Assembly (NCBI GenBank): GCA_001600095.1
Contig: BCIX01000001.1
Location: 6,287,198-6,351,197 of the forward strand
DNA: 64,000 nt
Source: Bullera alba
Taxonomy: Eukaryota; Basidiomycota; Tremellomycetes; Tremellales; Bulleraceae
Direction of reading: 5' to 3'
In this document: one piece after another, positions 45,943 through 56,493 of the stretch
How positions within the stretch are numbered: the first letter of the stretch is position 1
How the letters are laid out: each line of letters begins with the position of its first letter
Translations under genes and position numbers: made by a program
Notes under the pieces: model-generated
What the model was told of the DNA's origin: nothing
Databases searched by the model: none
Seen by the model: only the letters and a program-made list of their open reading frames with translations

Positions 45943-48464
45943 CTACAGGCTCTCCAGGAAAGCATTGTCTCCCATCAAGTCTCCCTCCACCTCTTGAGCT
46001 TCGTCGCCAACGTTCTCTGGCGCCACATCTCGCTTTCGCTTGGCCACGGGCGTAGCTGCTCCACCGGGCAATTCACTGGCCATTCGTTTGCTCTGCTTTC
46101 TCGCCCTCAGACTGCTTCCAGGGCTCGGGCCGATTGACGACCCTGCAAGGTTGGGAACCGCACTTGCTGGACTGGCTGATCCGCGCATACCGAGCAAGCT
46201 GTCCAGACCGTTGAAGCCATCCATGCCGCCGTTGCTACCACTGCCGCTGCCACTGGCGGCTGCGTTGCCGAATTGGTAGGGCGCGAGGCCAAACAACGAG
46301 TCCAGACCCTGTGGCAGATTGTTGAGATCCAGCCCGGAGGATTCCGATGGTCCAAGGTCCTCTGGCAGATTCGGTAGAGAGTCGAGATCAATGGGTGGTC
46401 TCGAGTTGATCTCTACGACTTCGTCTGCTGAAAGAAGATTGACGGAATAAGCAGCTTCTCGAGCGGCTTTCACCCTAGTCTTGAGGTAGGCGAATACGCT
46501 CGCGTTCATGACGTCGGTGAGCGAAGGTAGGAACTGATCCGTCTCTGGCACCGGTGGGTTGTCGTACAGACCCTCTGCCCACTCTGGGTGTTCCTGTTGG
46601 ACCTTTTCGTCGACGTGGAACTTGAACAGGATGATACCAGAGGTGCCGGGCATAGGTAGTCCGGTTTCAGCGCTCTTGGGCCGCAGCTGGGGAAGGCTCG
46701 ACTTGTCCCATAACTCGGAAGGGAGATGGAACAAAGGCGAGGGCTGTTTGGGCTTTCCCTTGCGCTTCATGCGCGCAGCTTGGTCGGTGGCGGAACAGTC
46801 CAATATGTTGAGAAGGGTTCGGGCCTTGGAGGGATCAGTGATCTAGTACGTCGAGGGATATACTGTGCTACTCACAGCTGGCGAAAGCCAAAACATGTCC
46901 ACGACCTCGTGGGCTTCGGGGGTTCGGCCGCCGTTGGAGTTCTTCTGATACGCATACCACTCCTGCTCGGAGTAGTGACGTTTTGGATCCGGTCGCTCGT
47001 TGGTGGGGGCGGCAAAGTCGATGGTGAGGACGGTTCGGTACAGGGCGCGCAGTTTGCAGACATTTAAAGGCGAGCCGTTGAATGCCGCTTGTCTTCTTGC
47101 AACGAGCTGAGCGGGTTCAGCTTGGGTTACAAGCTCGTTCGCAAGACTGTCCTCACTGATTGTTGCCTTCTGTACTGGTTCTGCTTCCTTCGGGTAAGCT
47201 CGTCCTTGTGGACTTCGCCTCTGTCTCGCGCGAGCTGCTCCTCGTATCGCCTCTGCGTCAGAGGTCAGCGGTGAACGGTTTAAGATGAGGATGACTTACG
47301 CTCAATCGGACCCAGTACACGTGAACAGAGTCGACAATCTGGAAGTCGAGTCAGCACGATACCGTGCGGCCTGCTCCTATCGTGGTTGAAGAACCGACCT
47401 TCTTCCTATCAACGTCAGGATCCCCTTGCCCCTCGCCGTCCTCCCAAGCCTGCACCACATCGTCGATGACGGCCGCAATGAACGGCGCGACATCCACCGA
47501 GGCGGCATCCTCTCCGAATGTGGGTCTAAATTCTTGGATCCCGTTCAATGAGTCGTCTTCTGTGGGAACCTCCGATGACGGGTCCGGGAGGTCTTTCGTA
47601 CCCGGTGTCTCAAACCCGGCGATGGAGTAGTCCACTCCTAGCCTTCGGTTAGCCATTTTGTGAACCAAATGCTATATGGTAGGCGATGTCAGTGTTTCCT
47701 CCTTGCTCATTGTCATGATCATACCCACCTCAAGCCTCATGCTTCTCTTCTTTCTTGGACCACCACTGCCCTCTCCGGAAGCGTCCACGTCCGGACTCCG
47801 GCCATCTTCGCCGCGGCTTTCAACGGCAACGATGTTTCTGGGCTGCCTGGGTCGTCTAGTAGTGGTAGTCTGAGAGGAAGCGAGGAGCGCGTCATATTTG
47901 GCCTTGAGATCATCATACTCCTGTCTTGGCACGAAACCTGTCGTGAGGGACGGGTCAATCGAGTCTGACGATTGGCATGTCAGTGTGATGACGCAGAGCA
48001 TATGGAGCCTATGCTGACTTACCGGCTGAAGAATTGCCCAGTTGGCTATGCAGACCTCTGACAATCTCGGTCTGCTTCTTGCTACTCTTGACCAGCAGAT
48101 CGACACTTCCAACGAGACCATGGACGATTTGCGAGATGTTGAGGTTGTCCATGATGGTCTGATTGCTAGCATTGAGCTGATTGAGGGTGGATAGAGCTCG
48201 GTCTAAAGCTTGTTGTTGAACGGCACTGAGGATTGGTCTGTTGATATCGTCGGCTGTGTTGCCATTGGAAGCACCATCACCGGCTTGATGTAGAGTCGAG
48301 CCCGATCCCGAACCAGAGGCCTGTCCCGCAGCATTGCCATTGGAACCGCCAGCGGTCGAGCCGCTGCCAAAGTCGACATTGGGCTGACCTATAGCTGCTC
48401 GAAGTGCCTCAAGGGCGGCTTCCGCGTCGTGTTCACCTTGTACGTTGTCTCCGAAGACGTCCAT
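45943..48464 (-). CDS. Unknown protein, 738 aa
   Basis: Seven exons on the minus strand: 48464-48023, 47964-47729, 47671-47399, 47338-47300, 47252-47157, 47106-46876 and 46842-45943. All phases agree; the fourth exon is 39 nt and the sixth intron is 33 nt. The N-terminal 150 residues are Gly/Ser/Asn-rich with a helical segment around DRALSTLNQLNASNQTIMDN. The middle part (residues about 255-440) is well-behaved and probably folded, including DSVHVYWVRLSRRYEEQLAR and ALYRTVLTIDFAAP. The C-terminal third is Gly/Ser-rich with a putative bipartite nuclear signal (RKQSKRM...KRKRD). I do not recognise a family. It shares a 474-nt divergent promoter with guanylate kinase. Confidence 0.78.
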
Positions 48465-48938
48465 GATGGGCACTGTGGTCGTCCCAAAGGTCGGGGGTAT
48501 CACCTATTGCGGTGTGTGTGAGGGTGGACGTGACAGGTGGAGGAAAGGTAAAAAACGGAGATCAACAAGTGGGTCAGATAGGCGTGAGGAAGTCGCGTCG
48601 ACGGCGAGGCATGAGGTGGGCGAATCAGGCGGCCAGGGAGATAACCCCGCGGGATTATAGCTTGTCTTGTTTTGAGTGGCACTTGTCCTCATTACCGGAT
48701 GCGTGTTTCAGGTTTGCACGCGTCGAACGGTGGCGCCCGTGGCGCATCAAAAGTCGACCGAGCTGGTCGAGGATTGTCGAGCATACACAAAGTCACTGCT
48801 GCACATGTATCAAGCTCGTCTACGAAAGTATCTTCACACCGATTGCATCATTCTGCCAAAGTGACGTCCCTCCGCGTCGCCTCTTTGCCGTTCAAAAGAG
48901 CCTCAGTGTTCAAGTTCATCCCCGCGACCGCACGCACC
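48465..48938. promoter_or_regulatory. Divergent intergenic region, unknown gene / guanylate kinase
   Basis: A 474-nt region between divergent start codons. From ATG 48699 to 48938 the guanylate kinase frame is open and would encode a basic N-terminal extension. The rest is promoter. Confidence 0.5.
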
Positions 48939-49754
48939 ATGAGCAGCTCGTCGTCTACACCTGTCAACCCAGATGTCGTCAACAGGGTGAGAGAAGTTGA
49001 GAACAAGGCCCGAGCAGAAGCACCGCTAGCCAGCCAGTCTCATAGGAGATCGATTGCTGATGATAACTCCAGCCTCTGGTCATATGCGGACCATCCGGTA
49101 CAGGCAAATCGACGCTATTGACCCCAATCCTCGCGGCTCATCCTGGTAAATTCGGTTTCTCGGTGTCCCACACTACTCGAGGTCCAAGACCCGGTGAGGA
49201 GAACGGCAGGGAATACCACTTTGTCTCGAAAGACGAGTTCATGGCTAGGGTCGAGAACGGCGAGTTCCTAGAATGGGCCCAGTTCGGTGGTAACTGGTGA
49301 GCAAGAGGATCAGACATGAAATGCACAGCATGAACGGCTAGCTAACTTAGACGTGTTCAGCTACGGAACCACGTTTGCGGCACTCTCGGCTCTCTCACCC
49401 AAACGATGCATCCTGGATATCGAACTCCAAGGCGTTCTACAACTGCGAGAAAAGGCGTCAAAGCAAACACCGCCCATTTCCCCCGTCTACCTTTTCCTCT
49501 CCCCTCCCGACCTTTTGACCCTCAAGTCTAGACTGTCCGGCAGAGGTACGGAAACTCCAGAGAGCATCGGCAAGCGACTGGAGGCCGCGAGGAAAGAGGT
49601 CAAGTTCGCTGTGGAGACGGGACACGACTTGGTTATCGTCAACGATCGGGTCGAGGTGGCTAGAGAAAAGCTAGAAAAGGTGGCTTTGGGCCTGGAAGGG
49701 TGGGAGACTTGTGGAGACAAGCTACCAGAGTTCGACTTGACACACCTGGACTGA
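48939..49754 (+). CDS. GUK1: Guanylate kinase, 221 aa
   Basis: Three exons: 48939-48986, 49073-49296 and 49361-49754. The protein has the P-loop GPSGTGKS (residues 22-29), the GMP-binding region [22 protein letters not shown], the [10 protein letters not shown] segment, CILDIELQG and the lid-domain arginines [13 protein letters not shown]. It converts GMP plus ATP to GDP plus ADP and is essential in GTP supply. The ATG at 48939 gives the usual length and lies in a good caccATGA context. The frame remains open 80 codons upstream to an ATG at 48699; that extension is Ser/Arg/Lys-rich with one acidic residue and could be a mitochondrial presequence. Confidence 0.95.
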
Positions 49755-50057
49755 TCAATTAAGGTGGGTATGGCAAAGCTTGGACACTATCGAACCAGAC
49801 CGCGATATTTCACATGTGTATTTTGGGATCCGTAAATGCATCTCGCAGGATTAGAGTCAGCAATCTGCTCCTATTGTGCACATCCACACGAAGGCAACGT
49901 TACAGCTCAGCTCCAGCAATTCCGCTGATGCGTGCTATCTAGGCGCAGGCCAGCTTATACCATGACCGTCCTCCTTCCCAAATCCGCCAACCCCACCGAT
50001 TCCTGGCTCGGGCTCAGCTAATGTCACCCATCAGCGTCAACTACTCCATCAACGCAG
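49755..50057. other. Convergent intergenic region, guanylate kinase / GPN1
   Basis: A 303-nt region between two convergent genes, holding both 3' UTRs. I see nothing else in it. Confidence 0.5.
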
Positions 50058-51532
50058 CTAGAACTCACCCATATCACCCGCATCCAGGTCGTCTGCGTTC
50101 TCAGCTTCCTCCTCCTCTTCCATCTGACGCCTAATGTCCTCTTCCTCCTCGCTATCCCTCTCACCCTCATAATCATCGTATCGATCTTGTCGCTCATTCA
50201 TGGGGTATGGTCCGAATGGGTTATCTCCCCGTCCCTTTCTCGACGACCCACTTGGCCCAGACCTATCCCCGACGTTCATGTCTCGCATTGCGCGCTCCAG
50301 ATTCGACTTCTTGTCCGCTTCTGCTTTATCATCTCGCTCTTTTGCCAAACGTTGCAGCTCGGGCTTGTAATCGCTAACCAGCAAGTGAGCACAGGTCATA
50401 CCATACGCTGCCGATTCTCACTTTTCGTATTCCTCTCGCGCCACATCCACGGCTTTGAAGAACTCCTTCATACCTTGTCCTGTCATTGCGGACACACCCA
50501 CAGCCTTTCAAGTAGGTAAGCAGTTTTCGCGACGAAGTCCTTCTCAACATCGCTGAAGGGTGTACTCACCGTCAAGTTGTTGTAAAACTCCTCAAGCACG
50601 AGACACATGCTGCTCATCAGACTACTGCTATACGCCATCTCCCCATTCTCATCCTTTCCTCTCTCCTCCAAAGCCCTCTGGTACGCCTCGAAGTCGTGCA
50701 TCCAGTCAATGGCAAAGTCGTGAGGCTCGACGTCGATCTTGTTGAAGACGAGGATGAACGGTAAGCGGGTCTTGTACAATATCCTAGAATGAAGATCAGT
50801 GATCATACACCAGAGACACCTGACACCTTATGTGCACCCACGAGCATGCGTAGAGCATATTCGACATGAAAGTCGCCGGAGCGGTCGTTCGGGGCGTATC
50901 GATGATGTAGGCTACCACTGTGGGTAACGAAGAAGCAATAGCGTCTGTGATAATAGCTCCGGATGCCGACCATGTGAAGATCTCGATCTGACCAGGGGTA
51001 TCCACCAGTATATGACTGATATGGGATCAGCTTCATGGAGTGACTGATTGCCGGTGATTGTCACCTACTCGACAGTCGATGCTCGCTTCTCAACGAATCC
51101 GAGCACCTGGTCAAACTTGGTGGTGAAGAGGTTGAGAGCTGTCAGGATACCACCATTCGGACCGAGGTTGTACCTGCACGAGTAAGCACCGTGTAAATCC
51201 GCTGTACCGCTTACTCACTGCTTCATTACCTCTTTGTAATCAACGGTATCCCGGATATCGATATTGGCAGAGTACGGCATGTGAGTTACTGCTGGATCTA
51301 GATTGAGGATGTATGGCGGGGTATTGTGAGAATGTAGGTACGAGTTGAGACGCTGCATCAAAGTCGTCTTGCCCTGTAGGGAGGTGAGCAAGTGTGCGGT
51401 AGTAGGTCACAGGCGAAGACTTACAGAGCCGGCCATACCGATACATATTATAACGACAGGCTTCTTCTCCTCGACCTGAGGTTGATCGGATGGCCCTGCA
51501 TGGCTCTGCGCTTGGTCGGCTGATTCTGTCAT
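50058..51532 (-). CDS. NPA3: GPN-loop GTPase 1 (Npa3), 384 aa
   Basis: Seven exons on the minus strand: 51532-51425, 51373-51219, 51173-51069, 51015-50842, 50783-50570, 50504-50422 and 50373-50058. The P-loop GMAGSGKTT is split by intron 1 (residues 33-40). The GPN insertion (Gly92-Pro93-Asn94) follows in [32 protein letters not shown] (G3) and VFNKID (G4) are present. The last 90 residues are acidic with [15 protein letters not shown]. Npa3/GPN1 forms a heterodimer with GPN3 and is needed for nuclear import of RNA polymerase II. Length agrees with fungal orthologues. The last coding nucleotides (GGTGAGTTC) look like a splice donor, so a further short exon cannot be excluded. Confidence 0.94.
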
Positions 51533-52161
51533 GGCGTGCGAAGTGTAGAGTGCTTCTGAATTCTGATCGACGATCAATGGGCTCGCGTCAAACCTCTGGT
51601 CGCAATCTGGTCGCGGCCGAGGACTTGAGTGAGGAAGTAAACCACCTCCACTCAAAAGTTGACCACAGCTGTTGCCAACCCACGTGGCAGGCTTACTCGC
51701 CACCCGAATTCTCCAGCGGTAATCGCCGCGAGTGCCACTTCCAGCTGCATATTTTCAGGGCGGCGGCGAGCGAGGAGAGGCGCAGCGGAGGCCAGGCCCA
51801 AGGAAAGGGAAGGCAAGGGGGGGATGAAGGGGTTGAGCGTGAGAGAGTTGTGGGAGGAGGGCTTTCCACGAGCCACCGGGGAGAGCTGCTCACTCAAATA
51901 GACAGCAAGACCATCACATCCATATCATCACCCCTTTGACCCCAAGTCACCTCCCAATCTGACTCAATCTTACTCGAATCGAATCGACACGGACAACACG
52001 CGACTTATCGTCGCTTCCGTTTGAAGGAGATTCGACACACTCGAGGAATTACCGGAAACGATAGCATTGTTTATCTCACTCAACCGAGAATCCTGCAGCA
52101 AAGCAAAGTATAGATAGGACACCAGGTGCATTCTCGGGTATCACTCTCAATCGCTCAATAG
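51533..52161. promoter_or_regulatory. Divergent promoter region, GPN1 / CDC42
   Basis: This stretch separates the GPN1 start codon from a possible CDC42 leader intron. Its middle (51760-51850) is purine-rich (gaggagagg, aggcaagggggggat). It should hold both promoters. No coding frame is convincing. Confidence 0.45.
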
Positions 52162-52711
52162 GTAAGTGATAGTCCGGAACACCCCATCATCCAGCCCATC
52201 GCATGGCCCCGGCTCCCAGTCGCCTGCACGGTTTCGCCATCAAGGCGTGTTCAACCCGCGTACAACTCGACTTCGATTCCAGATTGTCGGACTTGGGTGT
52301 ATAGACTCTTGGAATCTGTATCATATGGCGGAGTTTGTTGGATGCCTCAGTGCGTTCTGCTCGGTGTGCCGCCTTTCAAGGTGGTCGAGCAATTCGCAGA
52401 ATGCGGATGGAGGAGCTTGGAGCACAGACAAGGAGACTTCGTGTTTCAGAACACCGAAACCGACATTCTGGACGTGGTCGCCACTAGATCAAACATGACT
52501 AGTGACTGAGCTGTTGCTCTACATATCCTGGAAATGGTCCTCGCATGACAAGTCCTCGCTGTGACTGTCCACGACCGATACGCTACTTTCCGCTCTTCGA
52601 CATCGACGTGTACTTTCATCAGACGGACCGACCATCCCCCTTCGACCCCGCCCGCCTCCGTCGATCGCGTTGCAGTACTCGCAGTGTAGCTGACAACTCC
52701 ACCCCTCTTAG

Positions 52712-53559
<848 letters not shown>

Positions 53560-53955
53560 GCGAGAGACATACGTCTCACGAAGTCACCCTTCTTTTCCAA
53601 CCAATCGAGAGGAGACACGCCCGCTCGCTTTCTCACACGACATCGGATTTCTACATACATTACAGATTATATCGGCCCTCCTGTTTCCCTTCGCCTCCCG
53701 TTTCTCGCCTTTGTCCATATACCTACCCACTTCGTATGCCGACATGGTCTATCTCAATCCCTGTTCCGCCTTGCTTCTCGTCATGCCGCAGTGTCTGGCG
53801 GAAAAGATGGATAGTACCGCCGGCAGAGGATATGAGTATCCTTTTTCCTTGTCTTTACGAGCATGTATACCAGTCCATCGCAAGTCAGTGTTGGCGCAAA
53901 GTTCGCGGACCGGCATGCTTGGCTCGAATAGTGCATGGTCTGGTGATACAACTAA
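53560..53955. other. Convergent intergenic region, CDC42 / QRI7
   Basis: A 396-nt region between two convergent genes. It contains the CDC42 3' UTR and the end of QRI7. No other feature is visible. Confidence 0.5.
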
Positions 53956-55373
53956 TCAAGATTGTTCTGGCTGGAGGTCATCGTAAAGATCTTCCAAGGA
54001 CCACTGGGCCCGCACGGCCGTATTGTACCTTTCGCCTCTGGCTCCGGCCCTTAGACGCAGGACCGCAGTCCATGCTATCATAGCTGCATTGTCTGGCGTG
54101 TATGTCAGCTTCAAACCATATTTGCCGCAGGCAAGGAGTGAAAGGCATACCTGTACAAAGGCTGATAGGAGGATAGAACAATTTGACGGATTCCGACCCG
54201 GGTCGTCTAACCTCATCCAGCGTATCTCGAAGCCTTTGCTAATGTATCAGTATTCGCGCGAAAGACACGGGGGAGGCACATCTCCACACTCACTTTGTCC
54301 TGAGACTCTGATTTGATGCAACTCCGCCACTGACCACCAACGCGGTCACGTCTCGCAGCTCAGGCTGCGATAATGCCAGCTTGACTTTATCGGTGATGTG
54401 TCGGATAGCGGCTTTTTGGAAGAGTCTGCTGATCTCTCTCTTGAGAGCTTCTCCCACCACCGGTTTCTCGTCGCCTGGCGCTACCTCTTCCAGCCCGCTT
54501 GCAGCATCGTTTAAATGTGTTTGCGCCTTGACCACTCTCTCGACTTGCGAAGCCAGGCCAGAGAACGAAAAGGCCAGACTGTGTTTCGTCTTGAAATCGG
54601 ACATTGGCACGGACAGATCAGGCAACGGCTGGCTCCTGTATGGCTCCATGGATTCCATATTGGCATACTGATCCAGCACAGCACCTTGACCCGTCGTGGC
54701 GGACCAAGGAAGCTGAATATATCGGGCCACTTTGTCGAATGCGTGGCTGAATGCTCATCAGCTAGGTATCCCAGGCCACGGACAGGGACTACGGACTTAC
54801 CCAATACGAGAGTCTCCGCAATCTGCAATGATCTTGAATACGTTTAGCGAAGATGCAAGTACCAGCTGCGTGTGACCACCAGATACCAAGAGCGTCAGAA
54901 AAGGGAAGGCTGGCGGTTCTGGCTCAGTGAGGAGAGGCGTCAACGCGTGGGCTTGCTGGAGAAGATATCAGTCCTGGATATCGAGTAGCGCTCACCATAT
55001 GATGTATACCCAGTACAGGTAATTCGCCCGCCGCAGCCAATGCTCTGGCACTGGTAGCGCTGACCATGAGGCAAGCTCTCATTCCTGGTCCTCTAGTGAA
55101 TGCCACAGCGTCTAGGTCAGATAGACTCAAATTCGCTTCTTGTAACGCCTGAGATATCGCTTCGGGCTACAGCTATCGGTCAGATGCAATTCTCTCCGGC
55201 CATCAGGTCACTCGCCATATTTGCCTGGTGCATCTGGAGCGCTTCGAGGGGCTGGATCCCTCCAAACTTTGCATTTGTCTCGTGCTGCTTGATGACGACG
55301 TTGCTCCATATCTTCCTCTCAGCATCTACTATAGCCGCACAGGTATCGTCCGCTGAGGACTCTAGTCCTAGGA
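53956..55373 (-). CDS. QRI7: Mitochondrial tRNA N6-threonylcarbamoyladenosine synthase Qri7 (start unclear), at least 385 aa
   Basis: Exons on the minus strand: (5' end unresolved) 55373-55216, 55166-54996, 54955-54801, 54746-54294, 54233-54151 and 54092-53956. The first intron has a GC donor (gcgagt). Kae1/Qri7 motifs are LGLESSADDT, HHMQAHAL, LLVSGGHTQL, GDSRIGHAFDKVAR, VSGGVASNQSLR and DNAAMIAW. The two metal-binding histidines sit in the HHMQAHAL motif. Qri7 makes t6A at position 37 of mitochondrial tRNAs that read ANN codons. No in-frame ATG lies near the start of the domain; see the finding on the overlap with the gene at 55374-56105. The frame stays open upstream past an Arg-Ala-Tyr-Ser stretch that resembles a presequence. 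Confidence 0.88.
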
Positions 55374-56105
55374 CTATTGGTCGATGTCCAGTCCACTCAG
55401 CGCGTTGTTGCTTCCTCCTTCCGACTTGGTCGATAGATCCAACTTGGGATTGGGCGAGCCTCGAACTGCTGGAATAGGCCCTGTGCTGGACTTTGGGATA
55501 CTGGTACTGCTGAACCAGCTGGAAAGGCCTGAAGCCGCTTTGGCGACTGGACTCTCCTTGTCTATCTCCTTCGTAGGGACGGACGCAACCGATGCGGGAG
55601 CTGCTGGGATAGATTCCTTGGATCCAGCTTTCATTGCAGCTTCGGCAGCCTGAGTTCTGCGCTTGCTCTCCTCCTCGAGCTTTCCAAAGGGATTTTTGAC
55701 TGGTCCCGGATTTGTGCCCTGCTGAGCGGCGTACGGATTGCCAGCCTGCGGTTCTGGCGTTTTCGTAGTCGGAATGTGAGCCTCGAGCTTCTCGTTGATA
55801 CCGAACGGATCGAGGTGGGCCAAGGCGATGGCGGGGAATAAGACGATCAAGACAAAGTTTTTGGGTCGGAGCAAAGCCCTTGTAGGTCGCCATGGCTGCC
55901 TTGGCGGGGGATTCCCTACGACGGGGTCCGCTTTCACAACAGGGGCTGCTTTGGCGACCGGTGGCTTGGGGAGATTGGGACGAGGAGTTGCAGGTTTCGG
56001 AGGGAATAGGACGGAACGGGAAGATGGTGCACCTGAGCTGCCGGGTGAAGGTGGAGCTGGCTGCGAGGGACGTTGTTGCGTGGGCTTCTCACCGAATGGA
56101 GACAT
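55374..56105 (-). CDS. Unknown Pro-rich single-pass membrane protein, 243 aa
   Basis: A single open frame of 244 codons, ATG at 56105, ending in TAG at 55374-55376. The first 85 residues are Pro/Ala/Ser-rich. A hydrophobic segment, NFVLIVLFPAIALAHL (about residues 100-115), suggests one membrane pass. The C-terminal half is polar, with KLEEESKRRTQAAEAAM likely helical and a Ser/Pro tail. I do not recognise a family. The stop codon directly touches the first nucleotide assigned to Qri7, so the two may be one spliced gene or share a transcript. Confidence 0.6.
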   Translation of the reverse strand: MSPFGEKPTQQRPSQPAPPSPGSSGAPSSRSVLFPPKPATPRPNLPKPPVAKAAPVVKADPVVGNPPPRQPWRPTRALLRPKNFVLIVLFPAIALAHLDPFGINEKLEAHIPTTKTPEPQAGNPYAAQQGTNPGPVKNPFGKLEEESKRRTQAAEAAMKAGSKESIPAAPASVASVPTKEIDKESPVAKAASGLSSWFSSTSIPKSSTGPIPAVRGSPNPKLDLSTKSEGGSNNALSGLDIDQ

Positions 56106-56493
56106 CAGATCACAGTCTTGAAGGCGTGTTGGCGAAAGAAGTTGAATGAGATGAACAGCACAGGCCGATCGAAGCTCGGCGGACGACAACTTCGACCTCG
56201 GACTTGAGCCTTTTTTTTTCGCAAAATCAACGTCCAACGACACAGCGATGAGCGAACTGAAACTCGACTGGTCACTCTAGTCTCTACGGGATCCAGCAGG
56301 TAAAAGAGCGTTCTTCGACTGCTGATACATCGATCCTGATTGCATAGTAGTTACAAAGAGATAGGCAATGATCGTGAAGGTTCTCTAGTTATCATGCGAT
56401 GAGTATGATGGTATTGTTCGAACTTCGAAGGATGGAAACAAGCAAACGGTAAGATGCTAAAAGTACAAGTATGCCGAGTTCAAGATTGCGGTT
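56106..56493. other. Intergenic, unknown membrane gene promoter / PP1 subunit 3' side
   Basis: A 388-nt region between two minus-strand genes. It holds the promoter of the gene at 55374-56105 and the 3' UTR of the gene at 56494-60186. A run of nine T/A bases (ttttttttt, about 56211-56219) stands out. No coding frame. Confidence 0.45.

Noticed and set aside
48987..49072. tgatgat motif in guanylate kinase intron 1
   Set aside because: It fits a branch site near the acceptor better than a snoRNA C box, and no D box follows.
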